64,000 nt of DNA from Parapedobacter sp037190485 (GTDB taxonomy: Bacteria; Bacteroidota; Bacteroidia; Sphingobacteriales; Sphingobacteriaceae): the NCBI GenBank assembly GCA_037190485.1, contig JBBCJB010000005.1:124001-188000 (forward strand), written 5' to 3'. Position 1 is the first letter of the stretch; each line of letters opens with the position of its first letter. The translations under genes were made by a program, and so were the position numbers. Shown here piece by piece: positions 35,031 through 42,575 of the stretch. Below the pieces are notes generated by a model. The model had not been told where the DNA came from and made no database searches. It saw nothing but the letters and a program-made list of their open reading frames with translations.

Positions 35031-37157
35031 ATGTCTGAATCAATAGGAAAAGAATCATTCAAGCATGTGAGTTACCTGTGGGAAGACGCCAAGGCGGCCG
35101 AACTGGAGGGGGATGAAGTGGCACTCCTGTTATACCGGTCCAACCTGCTTGGGGCCGACCTGAGGCTCACCAATTACGGTGGTGGAAATACATCTTGCAA
35201 AGCGATTGCCAAGGATCCGCTGACAGGGCGCGAAACGGAAGTCATGTGGATCAAAGGATCGGGTGGCGACATCGGGACGCTGACGCGCAGCGGCTTGGCG
35301 GCGCTGTATGTAGATCGCTTGCGTAGCCTGGAAAACGTGTATCGGGGCATCGAGCACGAGGATGAGATGGTTGAACTGTTCAACCATTGCATCTATGACC
35401 TGGCTTCCAAGGCGCCATCTATCGATACGCCCCTGCACGGATTCCTGCCGTTCAAGCATATCGATCACCTGCATCCCGATGCGGCTATCGCCATCGCGGC
35501 GGCCAAGGATGGCAAAAAGATCACGCAAGAGCTATTCAATGGTGAAATCGGCTGGGTGGGCTGGCAGCGTCCGGGCTTTGACCTGGGGTTGCAATTGCGC
35601 CAGTGCCTAGCTGAAAATCCGGGTATACGCGGCATCATGCTGGGATCGCACGGCTTGTTCACTTGGGGCGATACGGCTTACGAAAGTTACATCAATACGC
35701 TGACGGTCATCGAGCGTTGCGCCGAATACCTGGAGGCCAACTACGGCAAGAATCGCCCCGTGTTCGGAGGGGCTAAGATTGATGGATTGGCCGAAGATGG
35801 CCGCAAGGCACAGGCGGCGGCACTGGCGCCCGTCTTACGTGGGTTCTGCTCATCCGAGCGCCACATGGTAGGGCATTTCACTGACGATGCCCGGGTACTC
35901 GAATTCATCAATTCCAATGACCTGGATCGGTTGGCGCCCCTCGGCACCAGTTGCCCCGATCACTTCCTGCGAACCAAGATCAGCCCGCTGGTGCTTGAGC
36001 TGGCACCCGATGCCGACTTGGCCGACGTGGCATCGCTCAAAGCCCAGCTTGCCCCTGCGTTCGAGGCCTATCGCGCCATGTACAAGGCGTACTACGAGAC
36101 GTGCAAACACCCGAACAGTCCGGCGATGCGCGACCCGAACCCGGTCATTATCCTATACCCCGGTGTCGGATTGTTTTCCTTTTCGAAAGACAAGCAGACG
36201 GCACGCGTAGCCGCCGAGTTTTACATCAACGCGATCAACGTGATGAAGGGGGCCGAAGCGGTGTCCGAGTATACGTCACTGCCGCGCCAAGAAGCGTTTG
36301 ACATCGAGTATTGGCTGCTGGAGGAAGCGAAACTGCAGCGGATGCCCAAGCCGAAACCGCTTTCCGGAAAGATTGCGTTGGTAACCGGCAGTGCTGGCGG
36401 TATCGGCAAGGCCATCGCCAAGCGATTCGTACAGGAAGGCGCCGTGGTGGTGCTCAACGACATGAATGCCGAGCGGTTGGATAGTGCTGGTGAGGAGTTC
36501 AGGAAGATGTTCGGTAAGGACGCTTATGCAACGGCGCGTCTCGATGTCACCGATGCCGATCAGATCCAGGCCGCATTCGACGCCGCGGCATTGGCCTTTG
36601 GCGGCGTGGATATCGTGGTGAACAATGCAGGGCTTTCGATTTCCAAATCGATTGAGGATCATACCCAAAAAGATTGGGACTTGCTTTACGACGTATTGGT
36701 CAAAGGCCAGTTCTTGGTTACCCAGGCTGCCGTTTCGGTGCTGAAAAAGCAAGCGATCGGCGGCGATGTGGTCAACATCGTGAGCAAGAATGCCTTGGTG
36801 AGTGGCCCGAACAACGCGGGCTATGGATCGGCCAAAGCCGCCCAGCTGCACTTGAGCAGGCTGAATGCGGCTGAACTGGGCGCCGATGGAATCCGTGTGA
36901 ATGTGGTGAATCCCGACGCGGTGATCAGCGACAGCAACATCTGGGCCGGTGGTTGGGCCGAAGGCCGCGCCAAGGCCTATGGCATCACGGTAGCGGAGTT
37001 GCCGGCCTATTACGCGAAGCGCACGCTGCTCAACCAGGTCATCCTGCCGGATGATATCGCCAATGCTTGCTTCGTATTGGTGGGCGGACTGATGGACAAA
37101 TCGACTGGGAATGTCTTGAACGTGGATGGCGGGGTTGCCATGGCCTTCGTCAGGTAG
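35031..37157 (+). CDS. rhaEW: Fused rhamnulose-1-phosphate aldolase / lactaldehyde dehydrogenase
   Basis: A 708-residue bifunctional protein. Residues about 1-430 form a class II aldolase (YGGGNTSCKAI; metal-site histidines in LHGFLPFKHIDHLHPDAAIA; GSHGLFTWG) that cleaves L-rhamnulose-1-phosphate to DHAP and L-lactaldehyde. Residues about 445-708 form a short-chain dehydrogenase (LVTGSAGGIGKAIAKRF, VNNAGLS, active-site YGSAK near 597) expected to oxidise L-lactaldehyde to L-lactate. The fusion matches the RhaEW type first defined in Chloroflexus and Bacillus, which differs from the separate enterobacterial RhaD. Confidence 0.9.
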   Translation: MSESIGKESFKHVSYLWEDAKAAELEGDEVALLLYRSNLLGADLRLTNYGGGNTSCKAIAKDPLTGRETEVMWIKGSGGDIGTLTRSGLAALYVDRLRSLENVYRGIEHEDEMVELFNHCIYDLASKAPSIDTPLHGFLPFKHIDHLHPDAAIAIAAAKDGKKITQELFNGEIGWVGWQRPGFDLGLQLRQCLAENPGIRGIMLGSHGLFTWGDTAYESYINTLTVIERCAEYLEANYGKNRPVFGGAKIDGLAEDGRKAQAAALAPVLRGFCSSERHMVGHFTDDARVLEFINSNDLDRLAPLGTSCPDHFLRTKISPLVLELAPDADLADVASLKAQLAPAFEAYRAMYKAYYETCKHPNSPAMRDPNPVIILYPGVGLFSFSKDKQTARVAAEFYINAINVMKGAEAVSEYTSLPRQEAFDIEYWLLEEAKLQRMPKPKPLSGKIALVTGSAGGIGKAIAKRFVQEGAVVVLNDMNAERLDSAGEEFRKMFGKDAYATARLDVTDADQIQAAFDAAALAFGGVDIVVNNAGLSISKSIEDHTQKDWDLLYDVLVKGQFLVTQAAVSVLKKQAIGGDVVNIVSKNALVSGPNNAGYGSAKAAQLHLSRLNAAELGADGIRVNVVNPDAVISDSNIWAGGWAEGRAKAYGITVAELPAYYAKRTLLNQVILPDDIANACFVLVGGLMDKSTGNVLNVDGGVAMAFVR

Positions 37158-37176
37158 TTTTTTTATCTTATATTAT

Positions 37177-37224
37177 CAGAATTGTCAATTAGATCGGCAC
37201 CCGTTCGTTTAGTTGGCAATTCTG
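37177..37224. promoter_or_regulatory. Inverted-repeat operator in front of rhaI
   Basis: CAGAATTG (37177) and CAATTCTG (37217-37224) are perfect inverted copies. The similarity extends to arms of 17 nt of the pattern CAGAATTGYCAAYTARA with 14 nt between them. It lies directly upstream of the -7 element at 37228 and so covers the -33 region. A regulator of rhamnose genes is the likely ligand. Confidence 0.6.
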
Positions 37225-37227
37225 TCT

Positions 37228-37235
37228 TAACTTTG
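37228..37235 (+). promoter_or_regulatory. Promoter (-7) of rhaI-rhaB-lldD
   Basis: TAACTTTG, 15 nt before the rhaI ATG at 37251, immediately downstream of the inverted repeat. Confidence 0.55.
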
Positions 37236-37250
37236 ACAAAGTAGACCGTT

Positions 37251-38525
37251 ATGAACATCGATAAGGATCAGATCGCGAAACACAACGAACAATTGCAGGC
37301 TAGGCACGTACGCCGCTACGCCCAATTGACAGCGGATATAGACGGAGTTGAACCCTTGGTACGGAAACTGGTGGATTTCCAGGTAGCGATACCCAGCTGG
37401 GCGCTCGGTACGGGCGGTACGCGTTTCGGTCGGTTTTCCGGAGGAGGCGAGCCGCGAAACCTCGAGGAGAAAATCGCCGATATTGGTTTGTTGCATGCGC
37501 TGAATAACGCCAGTGGGGCGATTTCCTTGCATATCCCCTGGGATATCCCGGAAGACTATGCGGCGATCCGTGCCTTGGCCGCCCAATATGGCTTGGCATT
37601 CGATGCGATGAATTCCAATACCTTCCAGGACCAGCCGAATCAAGGGCTAAGCTACAAATTCGGATCCATGCAGCACGTCGACAAAGCCGTGCGCAAGCAG
37701 GCCGTGGAGCACAACATCGAGGTCATCAAGCATGGCGTGGAGCTGGGCTCCAAGTCGCTGACGGTGTGGCTGGCCGATGGATCTTCTTTCCCGGGTCAAC
37801 TCAACTTCCGCCAGGCATTCCAAAACACGCTGGAGAGCCTTCAGGAGGTATATGCGGCGCTCCCCGATGATTGGAAGGTTTTCGTTGAGTACAAGGCCTT
37901 CGAACCTAATTTTTATTCGACTACGGTGGGCGATTGGGGGCAGTCATTGCTGTATGCCAGCAAACTGGGCGAAAAAGCCTACACGCTGGTCGATCTGGGG
38001 CATCACCTGCCAAACGCCAACATCGAGCAGATCGTCTCGTTGTTGTTGATGGAAGGCAAACTCGGTGGATTCCATTTCAACGACTCGAAATACGGTGATG
38101 ATGACCTGACCACGGGCAGCATCAAGCCCTATCAGCTGTTTTTGATTTTCAGTGAGTTGGTGGAGGGGATGGATGCCCGCGGCATGGACCATACGAAAGA
38201 CCTGGGATGGATGATCGATGCATCGCATAACCTCAAGGATCCGCTGGAAGACCTGATGCAATCGGTCGAGGCCATCCTGATTGCTTATGCACAGGCCCTT
38301 TTGGTCGATCGCGCGGCATTGGGCGAGGCGCAGGCGAGCAACGATGTCGTGCGTGCACAGGAGATTCTGCAAGAAGCATTCCGTACGGATGTGCGCCCAT
38401 TGGTTGCCGAAGCCCGGTTGCGCGCGGGTGCAGCGTTAGACCCGGTGGGGCTATATCGCGAATTGGCCGTCAGGAATGAATTGATCAAGGAGCGCGGGCT
38501 GAAAACCGTCGCCACAGGATTATAG
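37251..38525 (+). CDS. rhaI: L-rhamnose isomerase, RhaI (Pseudomonas stutzeri) type
   Basis: A 424-residue TIM-barrel isomerase converting L-rhamnose to L-rhamnulose. It belongs to the RhaI class, unrelated in close sequence to E. coli RhaA. Likely metal ligands are visible in KVFVEYKAFEPNFYS (Glu), TLVDLGHHLPNANIE (Asp, His) and GGFHFNDSKYGDDDL (His, Asp). It has its own promoter and operator and is followed by rhaB after 2 nt. Confidence 0.92.
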   Translation: MNIDKDQIAKHNEQLQARHVRRYAQLTADIDGVEPLVRKLVDFQVAIPSWALGTGGTRFGRFSGGGEPRNLEEKIADIGLLHALNNASGAISLHIPWDIPEDYAAIRALAAQYGLAFDAMNSNTFQDQPNQGLSYKFGSMQHVDKAVRKQAVEHNIEVIKHGVELGSKSLTVWLADGSSFPGQLNFRQAFQNTLESLQEVYAALPDDWKVFVEYKAFEPNFYSTTVGDWGQSLLYASKLGEKAYTLVDLGHHLPNANIEQIVSLLLMEGKLGGFHFNDSKYGDDDLTTGSIKPYQLFLIFSELVEGMDARGMDHTKDLGWMIDASHNLKDPLEDLMQSVEAILIAYAQALLVDRAALGEAQASNDVVRAQEILQEAFRTDVRPLVAEARLRAGAALDPVGLYRELAVRNELIKERGLKTVATGL

Positions 38526-38527
38526 GG

Positions 38528-39916
38528 ATGGGTGTTCCGGTCGTAGCGGTGTTTGATGTTGGTAAAACCAATAAGAAGCTGTTCCTCTTCAATGAGCAGT
38601 ACAAGATCGTCTTTGAGCGTTCGGCCCGTTTCACGGAGACGGTGGATGAGGATGGCGATCCGTGCGAAAACCTGGAGAGCCTTCGCCTCTCGGTGTTCGA
38701 CTCCCTGCATGAGGTGTTCCGCAAGGCGGAATTTGACGTGCGGGCCATCAATTTCGCCGCTTATGGGGCTAGTTTGGTTCATCTCGATGAGCATGGCAAG
38801 CCGCTGACCCCCTTATACAATTACCTAAAGCCGTATCCAGAGGAACTGCAACGCCGTTTTTACGCTACGTACGGGGGAGAAGACCATGTAGCCTATGAGA
38901 CGGCATCGCCCGTATTGGGGAGCCTGAATTCCGGTATGCAGCTTTACCGGATCAAGTACGAACGTCCGGCACTCTATGAGCGCATCCATCGGTCCCTGCA
39001 TCTACCGCAGTACCTCAGCTTCTTGGTGTCCGGACGTATGTACTCCGACATGACCAGCATTGGATGCCATACGGGGCTTTGGGATTTTACCCGGAACGCC
39101 TACCACCGGTGGGTAGCCGACGAAGGCATTGCCGACAAGCTCGCACCGATCGTGCCAGCCGATGAGGTACTCCCCGCCTCGTTCCCCGGCAATGGCTACG
39201 GCGTGGGTGTCGGATTGCACGATAGTTCGTCGGCGCTGATTCCCTACCTCGTCAGTTTCCATGAGCCCTTCGTGCTGATTTCTACCGGCACCTGGTGCAT
39301 CAGTTTGAACCCGTTCAACCATACCCCGCTCACCAAAGCCGAGCTCGATGCTGACTGCCTGTGCTACATGCATTACCAGGGGACGCCTGTCAAGGCCTCC
39401 AGGCTGTTTGCGGGGTACGAGCACGAGCAGCAACTCAAGCGCATCGCCGAGCATTTCGAACAGCCTACCAGCAAGTCGCGTAACATGCCGTTCAATCGCG
39501 CGTTGGTATCGCGCTTAAGCGGAGTGACGGACAGGCATGGTCCGATCGGCGGAAAGGTGTCCGCTTTCGGGCAACGGAACCTGGATGATTTCGATACGTA
39601 CGAGGCGGCTTATCACCGGCTGGTGATGGATCTCGTGGACCTGCAACGTACAGCGACCGACCTGGTGGTGAAGGGGTCGGCCGTGAAACGGATCTTCGTG
39701 GACGGTGGGTTCAGCAAGAACGCGATTTTCATGAACCTGCTGGCCGATGCGTTCCCGGAGATGGAAGTCTTCGCCGCCTCGATGGCGCAGGCCACCGCCG
39801 TGGGCGCAGCGCTGGCCATCCATGACGCGTGGAATAGCCGACCGGCTCCGAATGACCTGATAGAATTGCGTTTTTACGCCCATGCGAACGAACAAGAACG
39901 ATCACGACATAAATGA
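38528..39916 (+). CDS. rhaB: Rhamnulokinase (FGGY family)
   Basis: Phosphorylates L-rhamnulose with ATP. The 462-residue FGGY kinase starts VPVVAVFDVGKTNKKLFLFN; C-terminal half shows LISTGTWCISLNPFN and KRIFVDGGFSKNAIFMNLLA with the ATP-binding glycines. Substrate is inferred from the neighbours. The stop overlaps the next start as ATGA (39913-39916). Confidence 0.92.
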   Translation: MGVPVVAVFDVGKTNKKLFLFNEQYKIVFERSARFTETVDEDGDPCENLESLRLSVFDSLHEVFRKAEFDVRAINFAAYGASLVHLDEHGKPLTPLYNYLKPYPEELQRRFYATYGGEDHVAYETASPVLGSLNSGMQLYRIKYERPALYERIHRSLHLPQYLSFLVSGRMYSDMTSIGCHTGLWDFTRNAYHRWVADEGIADKLAPIVPADEVLPASFPGNGYGVGVGLHDSSSALIPYLVSFHEPFVLISTGTWCISLNPFNHTPLTKAELDADCLCYMHYQGTPVKASRLFAGYEHEQQLKRIAEHFEQPTSKSRNMPFNRALVSRLSGVTDRHGPIGGKVSAFGQRNLDDFDTYEAAYHRLVMDLVDLQRTATDLVVKGSAVKRIFVDGGFSKNAIFMNLLADAFPEMEVFAASMAQATAVGAALAIHDAWNSRPAPNDLIELRFYAHANEQERSRHK

Positions 39917-41079
39917 ATCCAGAGCTATTGAAATACGATCCGAGGTACCCCTCGGTGCAGGACCTGAAGCGGAAGGCGAAAAGCCGTATTCCGAAGTTTG
40001 CGTTTGATTACCTGGAGGGCGGGTGCAACGATGAGGTGAACCTGTGGCGGAACGAGGCGGATTTCCGCGATATCCAGTTGATGCCCCAATACCTCAAGAA
40101 GCACGGCGGCGCGGACATGCGCACCGAATTGTTCGGGCATGTGTATGATGCGCCGTTCGGGATTTCGCCCATCGGTTTGCAGGGACTGATGTGGCCCAAT
40201 GCACCGACGATCCTGGCCAAAGCAGCACGCAAGCACAACATCCCCTATACGTTGAGCACGGTTTCGACAGCGAGCATCGAAGAGATCGCCGAAGCCACGG
40301 ATTCGAAGTTCTGGTTCCAGTTGTACCATCCGACCGAAAACCGCCTGCGCGACGACATCCTGCGCCGATTGGAAGCGGTGCATTGCCCTGTCTTGGTGGT
40401 GCTGGTGGATGTCCCGTCGTTCGGCCTGCGTTACCGGGAAATCAAGGCCGGTCTGTCCATGCCGCCCAAGATCAGCATCAACAACTTCATCCAAGCAGCG
40501 GTGCGCCCGGAATGGTCCATCGAGTTCTTGAGGAATGGGATGCCCACGTTTGCAACGCTGAAACCGTATATGGGCAAGGATTTGGATATCAAGCAGCTTG
40601 GCAAGTTCATGAATGCCACGTTCACGGGAAGGGTGGACGCCGAAAAGGTGAAGGCCATCCGCGACCTGTGGAAAGGCAAATTGGTCATCAAAGGGGTGGT
40701 ATGCGATGAGGACATGGAAGAAAGCATCCGTATCGGTGCCGATGGCGTTATCGTATCGAATCATGGCGGGCGGCAGATCGATGCCGGCGAGTCGACCATC
40801 AAGCCCCTGAAGGGACTCACAGACAGATACGGCGATAAGATGACCATCATGATCGACAGCGGGCTGCGTTCCGGCCCGGATATCGGCCGGTCGTTGGCCT
40901 GTGGCGCGAAGTTCACGTTCATGGGTAGGCCGTTCATGTATGGCGTGTCGGCGTTGGGCAAAAAAGGGGGAGACCATACCATCGGCCTCTTAAAGACGCA
41001 GCTCAAGCAGGTCATGGAGCAGGTTTGTTGCGAAACGGTCAGGGATTTTCCCGCGACGTTGGTTGGCCATTCCAGGTAA
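39913..41079 (+). CDS. lldD: FMN-dependent L-lactate dehydrogenase / alpha-hydroxy-acid oxidase
   Basis: A 388-residue member of the FMN alpha-hydroxy-acid dehydrogenase family. Visible are FAFDYLEGGCNDEVN, the TLSTVSTASIEEIAEAT FMN-binding segment, SNHGGRQIDAGESTI with the catalytic His, and DSGLRSGPDIGRSLACGA, GRPFMYG. The 4-bp overlap with rhaB makes translational coupling likely, so the expected substrate is the L-lactate made from rhamnose via the lactaldehyde dehydrogenase domain of RhaEW. Glycolate or other hydroxy acids are possible alternatives. Confidence 0.85.
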   Translation: MNPELLKYDPRYPSVQDLKRKAKSRIPKFAFDYLEGGCNDEVNLWRNEADFRDIQLMPQYLKKHGGADMRTELFGHVYDAPFGISPIGLQGLMWPNAPTILAKAARKHNIPYTLSTVSTASIEEIAEATDSKFWFQLYHPTENRLRDDILRRLEAVHCPVLVVLVDVPSFGLRYREIKAGLSMPPKISINNFIQAAVRPEWSIEFLRNGMPTFATLKPYMGKDLDIKQLGKFMNATFTGRVDAEKVKAIRDLWKGKLVIKGVVCDEDMEESIRIGADGVIVSNHGGRQIDAGESTIKPLKGLTDRYGDKMTIMIDSGLRSGPDIGRSLACGAKFTFMGRPFMYGVSALGKKGGDHTIGLLKTQLKQVMEQVCCETVRDFPATLVGHSR

Positions 41080-41139
41080 GGAAAGCACCAATGCCCGATT
41101 GCTGTAGGTAGCGACGTCGAAGCGACCGGAAGCAACTTT

Positions 41140-41212
41140 GCTGTTGTATCAGGCTACGATGTTGCATTTAAAGGCGAATTTAGCTAGATTTGGAATTTCC
41201 AGATACAACAGC
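41140..41212. promoter_or_regulatory. Long-spaced inverted repeat flanking the Gfo/Idh promoter
   Basis: GCTGTTGTATC (41140-41150) and GATACAACAGC (41202-41212) are perfect 11-nt inverted copies separated by 51 nt. The -7 element TAGATTTG (41185-41192), with TTG at 41162-41164 and a 20-nt spacer, lies between them. Two operator half-sites on either side of a promoter fit a looping repressor or a pair of regulator sites. Confidence 0.6.
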
Positions 41213-41225
41213 TTGATTTTTGAAG

Positions 41226-42509
41226 ATGAAAGACAACGTTCATAGACGCACATTCTTGAAGAACACGGCCAAGGGGGCGGCTTTTGCACTTGCGGCACCC
41301 TCGTTATTGTTTGCTCGCCCCTCGGTTTCCTCGGTCATCAAGGTCGGGCTGGTTGGCTGTGGTGGCCGGGGCACGGGTGCGGCGGTCCAAGCATTGCGGG
41401 CCGACCCGAGTGTGGTCATCACGGCGGTAGCCGATATTTTCGAGGATCGCTTGAGCGAATCGCTGCATGCCTTGCGGCAGGTCGACGCCGGCCGCGTGCA
41501 GGTTGAGGAAGGGCACGCATTCCTCGGATTCGATGGCTATCAGAAGCTCATCGACTCGGGGGTCGACGTGGTGTTGTTGGCCAGTCCGCCTTACTTCAGG
41601 CCTGCGCACCTCACGGCGGCGATTGCGGCGGGTAAACACGTGTTCTGCGAAAAGCCCGTCGCGGTAGACATGCCCGGCGTCAGGCAAGTGCTTGAGGCCG
41701 TCCGGATATCGAAAGAGAAGAACCTGGCGCTGGTTTCGGGTTTTTGCTTTCGGTACGACTTGCGTCACCGCGCCCTGTTCGATCAGGTCAAAAAGCGCAC
41801 CATCGGCGAGGTATTGTCCATTTCCTCTTTCCGCTACGGTGGGGAGCTGCCTTTCCAGCCCCGAAAAGCGGAATGGAGTGATTTGGCTTATCAATTGCGC
41901 AATTGGCACTACTACAACTGGCTTTCCGGCGATTTCATGGTAGAGCAATCCATCCATAGCTTGGACATGATGCTGTGGGCCATGGGTGGGCGCTTGCCGA
42001 TAAAGGCTATCGGTAGCGGCGGGAGGCAGGTACGCGTCGAGGAGCGATACGGCAACATCTATGACCATTTCGCCGTGGAGTTCGAATTCCAGAACGGCGT
42101 GAAAGGGTATCATTTCACGCGGCAACAGCCGGGGTGTGCCAATCGCAACAGCGTGGATGTCATCGGGTCGGAAGGCACCGCATCGCTAGAGGTGGGTCGC
42201 CGGTATGCCGTGACCGGACAGCGTCCATGGGCCTACGAAGGCCCCACGAACAACATGTATCAAACCCAGCACGACGAACTGTTCGCGTCCATCCGCTCCG
42301 GACGGCCGATCAACGACGGTGTGTGGATGACTGACAGCACCACGCTAGCTATCCTGTGTACGATGGCAGGCTACAGTGGTAAAGAGGTCACGTGGGCGCA
42401 GGCCATGGCTTCGGAACTGACATTCGGACCTTCGCCGGAATCGTTGAATTGGGATAGCAAATGGCCCACGCCGCCGGTTCCGTTGCCGGGGGTAACGGAA
42501 GCCATATAA
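41226..42509 (+). CDS. Tat-exported Gfo/Idh/MocA family oxidoreductase
   Basis: A 427-residue NAD(P)-dependent sugar oxidoreductase with an N-terminal Tat signal (DNVHRRTFLKNTAKGAAFAL). Rossmann fold GLVGCGGRGTGAAVQAL and the family motif CEKPVAVD (about 140) are visible. The ATG at 41226 is preferred over an in-frame TTG at 41220. Periplasmic Gfo/Idh enzymes of this kind in Bacteroidota oxidise glycosides or sugars, for example to 3-keto forms; the substrate here is unknown. The downstream GH78 gene is 66 nt away. Confidence 0.88.
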   Translation: MKDNVHRRTFLKNTAKGAAFALAAPSLLFARPSVSSVIKVGLVGCGGRGTGAAVQALRADPSVVITAVADIFEDRLSESLHALRQVDAGRVQVEEGHAFLGFDGYQKLIDSGVDVVLLASPPYFRPAHLTAAIAAGKHVFCEKPVAVDMPGVRQVLEAVRISKEKNLALVSGFCFRYDLRHRALFDQVKKRTIGEVLSISSFRYGGELPFQPRKAEWSDLAYQLRNWHYYNWLSGDFMVEQSIHSLDMMLWAMGGRLPIKAIGSGGRQVRVEERYGNIYDHFAVEFEFQNGVKGYHFTRQQPGCANRNSVDVIGSEGTASLEVGRRYAVTGQRPWAYEGPTNNMYQTQHDELFASIRSGRPINDGVWMTDSTTLAILCTMAGYSGKEVTWAQAMASELTFGPSPESLNWDSKWPTPPVPLPGVTEAI

Positions 42510-42575
42510 AGCGGCCCAACGTGCCTTCAGGACAGTACAGCATGGGGTCTCCGAGATTGTGTGTACTTTAGTAGG

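Noticed and set aside
39925..40977. 350-codon minus-strand open frame opposite lldD
   Set aside because: Shadow of the FMN-dehydrogenase gene; composition explained by codon bias.
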